This document shows, one piece after another, positions 4,828 to 6,213 of a stretch of DNA of 6,213 nucleotides (its first letter is position 1; the number at the start of each line of letters is the position of its first letter). The notes beneath the pieces are model-generated. The model saw only the letters and a list, made by a program, of their open reading frames with translations, was not told the DNA's origin and searched no databases. The translations under genes and the position numbers were made by a program. Source of the stretch: an uncultured Clostridia bacterium (lineage in GTDB: Bacteria; Bacillota; Clostridia; Oscillospirales; Ruminococcaceae). The stretch lies in contig CANEHP010000131.1 in the NCBI GenBank assembly GCA_947427325.1, positions 1-6,213 of the forward strand. Reading direction: 5' to 3'.

Positions 4828-5379
4828 ATGTTTGAGTTTTTTAAAAGTTTATTTAACAAGGTTACTCCAATAAAAGCAGGCGAGCCTGTTCATATTGATA
4901 TTACAAATAAAAAAATTAAAATTAACGGCAACAAAATATCCATTCCCTGCGATATCGAAGCGCTAACTTTAATTTTAGGGCAGCCAAGGGCGCAGCATTA
5001 TGAAACAAAGCCCGATGATAAGGCAGTTTTGGAGGAAATGCACAATGATGCTTCGGTTACAGACCGTGTAAACTATATGTGGGATAGTGTGGGAATAAAG
5101 TGCTACACATTAGACGGAAAAACGGTTAATACCTTTAGCATTGAGCTTAACAAGGGCACATTAGAGTACCCCCATATACCTCAAAAATTATTTGAAGGCA
5201 CGCTTACCATAAACGGACAGCACTGGCTTCCCATAATAAAATCCGGTTGGGACGGAACGGTAATTCAAAAGCAAAGGGTCGGCTGTTACAGCTTATGTGC
5301 GGAATATGTCGATATAGATCAGGATGTGAATTCAAGAACGGAAAAAGATTACACGGGAATTGAAGTTACATTGCCTTGA
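4828..5379 (+). CDS. Uncharacterised 183-residue cytosolic protein
   Basis: I do not recognise this family securely. A short amphipathic start (MFEFFKSLFNKV) leads into alternating strands (VHIDITNKKIKINGNKISI), then LTLILGQPRA (47-56), WDSVGIKCYTLDGKTVNTFSI (85-105 region; W85, D86, G89, I90) and FEGTLTING (122-130). The last 45 residues contain two Cys (C153, C157). The pattern of a leucine-rich helix plus LGxP, then W-D-x2-G-I and F-x-G-x-L-x-I-N-G, reminds me of domains of unknown function in bacterial cytosolic proteins (possibly DUF7738-like, from memory only). There is no signal peptide or convincing membrane segment. The ATG at 4828 is preceded by AAAGGAG (4815-4821) at 6-bp spacing; an in-frame TTG at 4780 lacks such a site. 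No separate promoter is evident in the 97-bp gap, so co-transcription with the phosphatidyltransferase is likely. Confidence 0.8.
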   Translation: MFEFFKSLFNKVTPIKAGEPVHIDITNKKIKINGNKISIPCDIEALTLILGQPRAQHYETKPDDKAVLEEMHNDASVTDRVNYMWDSVGIKCYTLDGKTVNTFSIELNKGTLEYPHIPQKLFEGTLTINGQHWLPIIKSGWDGTVIQKQRVGCYSLCAEYVDIDQDVNSRTEKDYTGIEVTLP

Positions 5380-5427
5380 TACGGGCGGAATTATTATCTA
5401 AAAATTAAAAAAATTTTTAAAAAGGTA

Positions 5428-5456
5428 TTGACATTTTCTTAAAATGATTGTATAAT
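5428..5456 (+). promoter_or_regulatory. Consensus promoter of tRNA-Pro
   Basis: TTGACA (5428-5433), a 17-bp spacer and TATAAT (5451-5456) match the sigma-A consensus perfectly. The tRNA begins 15 bp past the -10, so the primary transcript needs only a few nucleotides removed from its 5' end. Confidence 0.85.
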
Positions 5457-5471
5457 TATCAGGTAATAAGT

Positions 5472-5549
5472 CGGGGTGTGGCGCAGATTGGCTAGCGCGC
5501 TACCTTGGGGTGGTAGAGGTCGCCTGTTCAAATCAGGTCACTCCGACCA
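5472..5549 (+). tRNA. tRNA-Pro (anticodon GGG)
   Basis: A complete 78-nt cloverleaf with encoded CCA. The acceptor stem is CGGGGTG/CACTCCG (one G-U pair), the D stem GCGC/GCGC, the anticodon stem CTACC/GGTAG with loop TTGGGGT, the variable loop AGGTC, and the T stem GCCTG/CAGGT with loop TTCAAAT; the discriminator base is A. The anticodon is GGG at 5507-5509, reading CCC and CCU. It forms a single-gene unit with its own promoter and terminator. Confidence 0.95.
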
Positions 5550-5552
5550 AGC

Positions 5553-5591
5553 AAACCTCTTATTTTGCTGACGCAAAATCGGAGGTTTTTT
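5553..5591 (+). terminator. Intrinsic terminator of tRNA-Pro
   Basis: AAACCTC (5553-5559) pairs with GAGGTTT (5582-5588), and ATTTTGC (5562-5568) with GCAAAAT (5573-5579), around the loop TGAC. A small internal loop separates the two stems. The stem ends in TTTTTT (5586-5591). It begins 4 nt after the tRNA CCA. Confidence 0.9.
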
Positions 5592-5645
5592 GTTTACGAT
5601 TTAGGGAAAACCCCGATGGTTTCCTCCCGAACCCCCCTTTCATTC

Positions 5646-5672
5646 CGAAAAAGAAAAGCTAAGACTTTTTCG
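5646..5672. repeat. 8-bp inverted repeat in the tRNA/Spo0A-like gap
   Basis: CGAAAAAG (5646-5653) and CTTTTTCG (5665-5672) pair around an 11-nt loop. The function is not evident. Confidence 0.5.
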
Positions 5673-5680
5673 ACACTCTG

Positions 5681-5711
5681 AAAGCCCGCAGGAGATAATC
5701 CTGCGGGCTTT
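5681..5711. terminator. 13-bp GC-rich hairpin, terminator of the Spo0A-like gene
   Basis: AAAGCCCGCAGGA (5681-5693) and TCCTGCGGGCTTT (5699-5711) pair perfectly around the loop GATAA. It lies 12 bp past the stop codon of the minus-strand gene, the usual terminator position. The T-run is short (CTTT) on both strands, so it is plausibly bidirectional and would also stop plus-strand read-through from the tRNA. Confidence 0.75.
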
Positions 5712-5723
5712 GTGATTCACTGA

Positions 5724-6098
5724 TTAGCCTTGCATTTTTATTTTCAGCTTAAGCCTTAGCCTATCGGAAACCCCGGCAATAAATTCCGCATTTGCGGGTT
5801 TCCTGCTTTTTGCGAGAACCGTTTTATTGAAATATTGATTCAACGCTTCCCTGTTTCCCTTATTCCAAGCCGTTCCTATAGCCCGGCTTATGCTTGAAGC
5901 CACACGGGAAGAGGTTGTACCAAATTCCGCAACAAGGGTAGGATACAGAAGCGCAGTGGCTGCAATAACCATTTCACTGTTTTCCGTGCATAAAATCAGG
6001 GCACGCTTTAAATACCGATACCCTTTGATATGCGCAAGTATCCCAAATTGTCGTATAATTTCTGTCACTGTTACTTCAATGTCAATTTCTGTTTTCAC
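5724..6098 (-). CDS. Stand-alone Spo0A C-terminal (effector) domain DNA-binding protein
   Basis: All 124 residues align with the C-terminal effector domain of Spo0A, the sporulation master regulator. Matches include ITxIIxxxGIxAHIKGYxYLxxAL (about residues 12-34), LLYPTLVAEFGTTSSRV (50-66), AIGTAWNKGN (73-82) and KPANAEFIAGVSDRLRL (100-116). The phospho-acceptor receiver domain of full Spo0A (about 267 residues) is absent, so phosphorelay control cannot act on this protein directly. In the recognition helix, the Spo0A run V-E-R-A-I-R-H is replaced by V66-A-S-S-I-S-R72, losing the two Arg known (from memory) to contact the 0A box. A different target specificity or a non-canonical role is therefore likely. 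The start chosen is GTG at 6098, with AAAGGTG (6111-6105) 6 bp upstream. An in-frame GTG at 6107 overlaps that ribosome site and is less likely. The gene ends at a GC-rich hairpin. Confidence 0.9.
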   Translation of the reverse strand: MKTEIDIEVTVTEIIRQFGILAHIKGYRYLKRALILCTENSEMVIAATALLYPTLVAEFGTTSSRVASSISRAIGTAWNKGNREALNQYFNKTVLAKSRKPANAEFIAGVSDRLRLKLKIKMQG

Positions 6099-6138
6099 TG
6101 TTTTCACCTTTTATGTTGATAAAATGTTGCAAAAAGTA

Positions 6139-6167
6139 TTGCTTTTATAGCGAATTGATGGTATCAT
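6139..6167 (+). promoter_or_regulatory. Possible weak promoter for the rightward gene at the edge
   Basis: TTGCTT (6139-6144), a 17-bp spacer and TATCAT (6162-6167) lie 34 bp before the presumed start at 6201. The match is weak. The overlapping partial palindrome TGAT-GGT-ATCA (6156-6166) could be an operator shared by the divergent genes. No convincing leftward promoter was found in this 82-bp gap. Confidence 0.3.
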
Positions 6168-6200
6168 TAAATTAATAAAAAGAAAAGCCGGGTGAAAACA

Positions 6201-6213
6201 TTGAAAACAGAAA
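6201..6213 (+). CDS. Start of a divergent gene, probably a Spo0A-domain paralogue (truncated by the window)
   Basis: TTG at 6201 is preceded by GGGTG (6190-6194) at 6-bp spacing and followed by AAA-ACA-GAA. The first residues are therefore M-K-T-E, identical to the beginning of the minus-strand Spo0A-like protein. Ribosome site, spacer and codons are nearly identical to that gene. Only four codons are visible, so the paralogy is an inference. Confidence 0.45.

Larger units (their letters stand above)
6086..6213. repeat. Inverted repeat of two gene starts (23-bp arms, one mismatch)
   Basis: Minus-strand GGTGAAAACAGTGAAAACAG (6108-6089, continuing AAA to 6086) matches plus-strand GGTGAAAACATTGAAAACAG (6191-6210, continuing AAA to 6213) with one difference, the first base of the start codon. 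The arms cover ribosome site, start codon and first codons, and are separated by 82 bp. The right arm runs to the window edge, so the repeat may continue. Confidence 0.8.

Noticed and set aside
5400..5418. AT hairpin AAAAATT/AATTTTT as terminator of the 4828-5379 gene
   Set aside because: The stem has only A-T pairs and is followed by an A-run, not a T-run, so it is unlikely to terminate efficiently. I see no good terminator for this gene before the tRNA promoter.
5472..5549. tRNA-Pro as an integration (att) site for a mobile element
   Set aside because: No second copy of the tRNA 3' end and no integrase or phage gene is seen in the window.
5890..6150. Plus-strand 86-codon ORF opposite the Spo0A-like gene
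   Set aside because: It is antisense to a well-supported conserved domain and has no ribosome site.

Overview
The window looks like a piece of chromosome from an anaerobic, low-to-moderate-GC Clostridia-type Firmicute, probably from the Oscillospiraceae/Ruminococcaceae side. The evidence is a Spo0A-type DNA-binding domain (confined to spore-forming Firmicutes and relatives), near-consensus sigma-A promoters with extended -10 elements, AG-rich Shine-Dalgarno sites, and intergenic regions full of palindromic repeats. The lineage is an inference; no rRNA or marker protein fixes it.

Layout. (1) 29-2206: an extended -10 promoter, then a 685-residue polytopic membrane protein with an extracytoplasmic sulfatase/LTA-synthase-fold domain, closed by a hairpin terminator. 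(2) 2156-2605: about 450 bp with no gene and several hairpins. (3) 2606-3187, minus strand: a small SCP2 (sterol-carrier-like) domain protein with a Lys/Ala/Pro tail made of three 16-residue repeats. Its likely promoter is created by a 15-bp tandem duplication. (4) 3188-4133: almost 1 kb of repeat-rich intergenic DNA. It holds a 162-bp near-perfect palindrome, an inverted pair of a GC-hairpin element, a possible structured-RNA region ending in a T-run, a possible 41-codon ORF, and a perfect TTGACA-N17-TATAAT promoter. (5) 4134-5379: a CDP-alcohol phosphatidyltransferase (phosphatidylglycerophosphate-synthase-like), then an unidentified 183-residue cytosolic protein, probably co-transcribed. 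(6) 5428-5591: a complete tRNA-Pro(GGG) transcription unit with consensus promoter, encoded CCA and strong terminator. (7) 5681-6098, minus strand: a stand-alone Spo0A C-terminal DNA-binding protein without receiver domain, with its terminator. (8) 6086-6213: the start of this gene is mirrored at the right edge by a nearly identical start on the plus strand, so a divergent paralogue probably begins at 6201.

The genes do not form one pathway. There is a loose envelope theme: an anionic-phospholipid synthase, a membrane phospho/sulfo-transferase that could use a phospholipid head group, and a lipid-binding SCP2-fold protein. No defence system, CRISPR array, transposase, toxin or biosynthetic cluster is present. 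The points most worth following up are the receiver-less Spo0A protein with altered recognition-helix residues and its divergent partner, the repeat-tailed SCP2 protein with its duplication-built promoter, and the structured intergenic block at 3241-3926.
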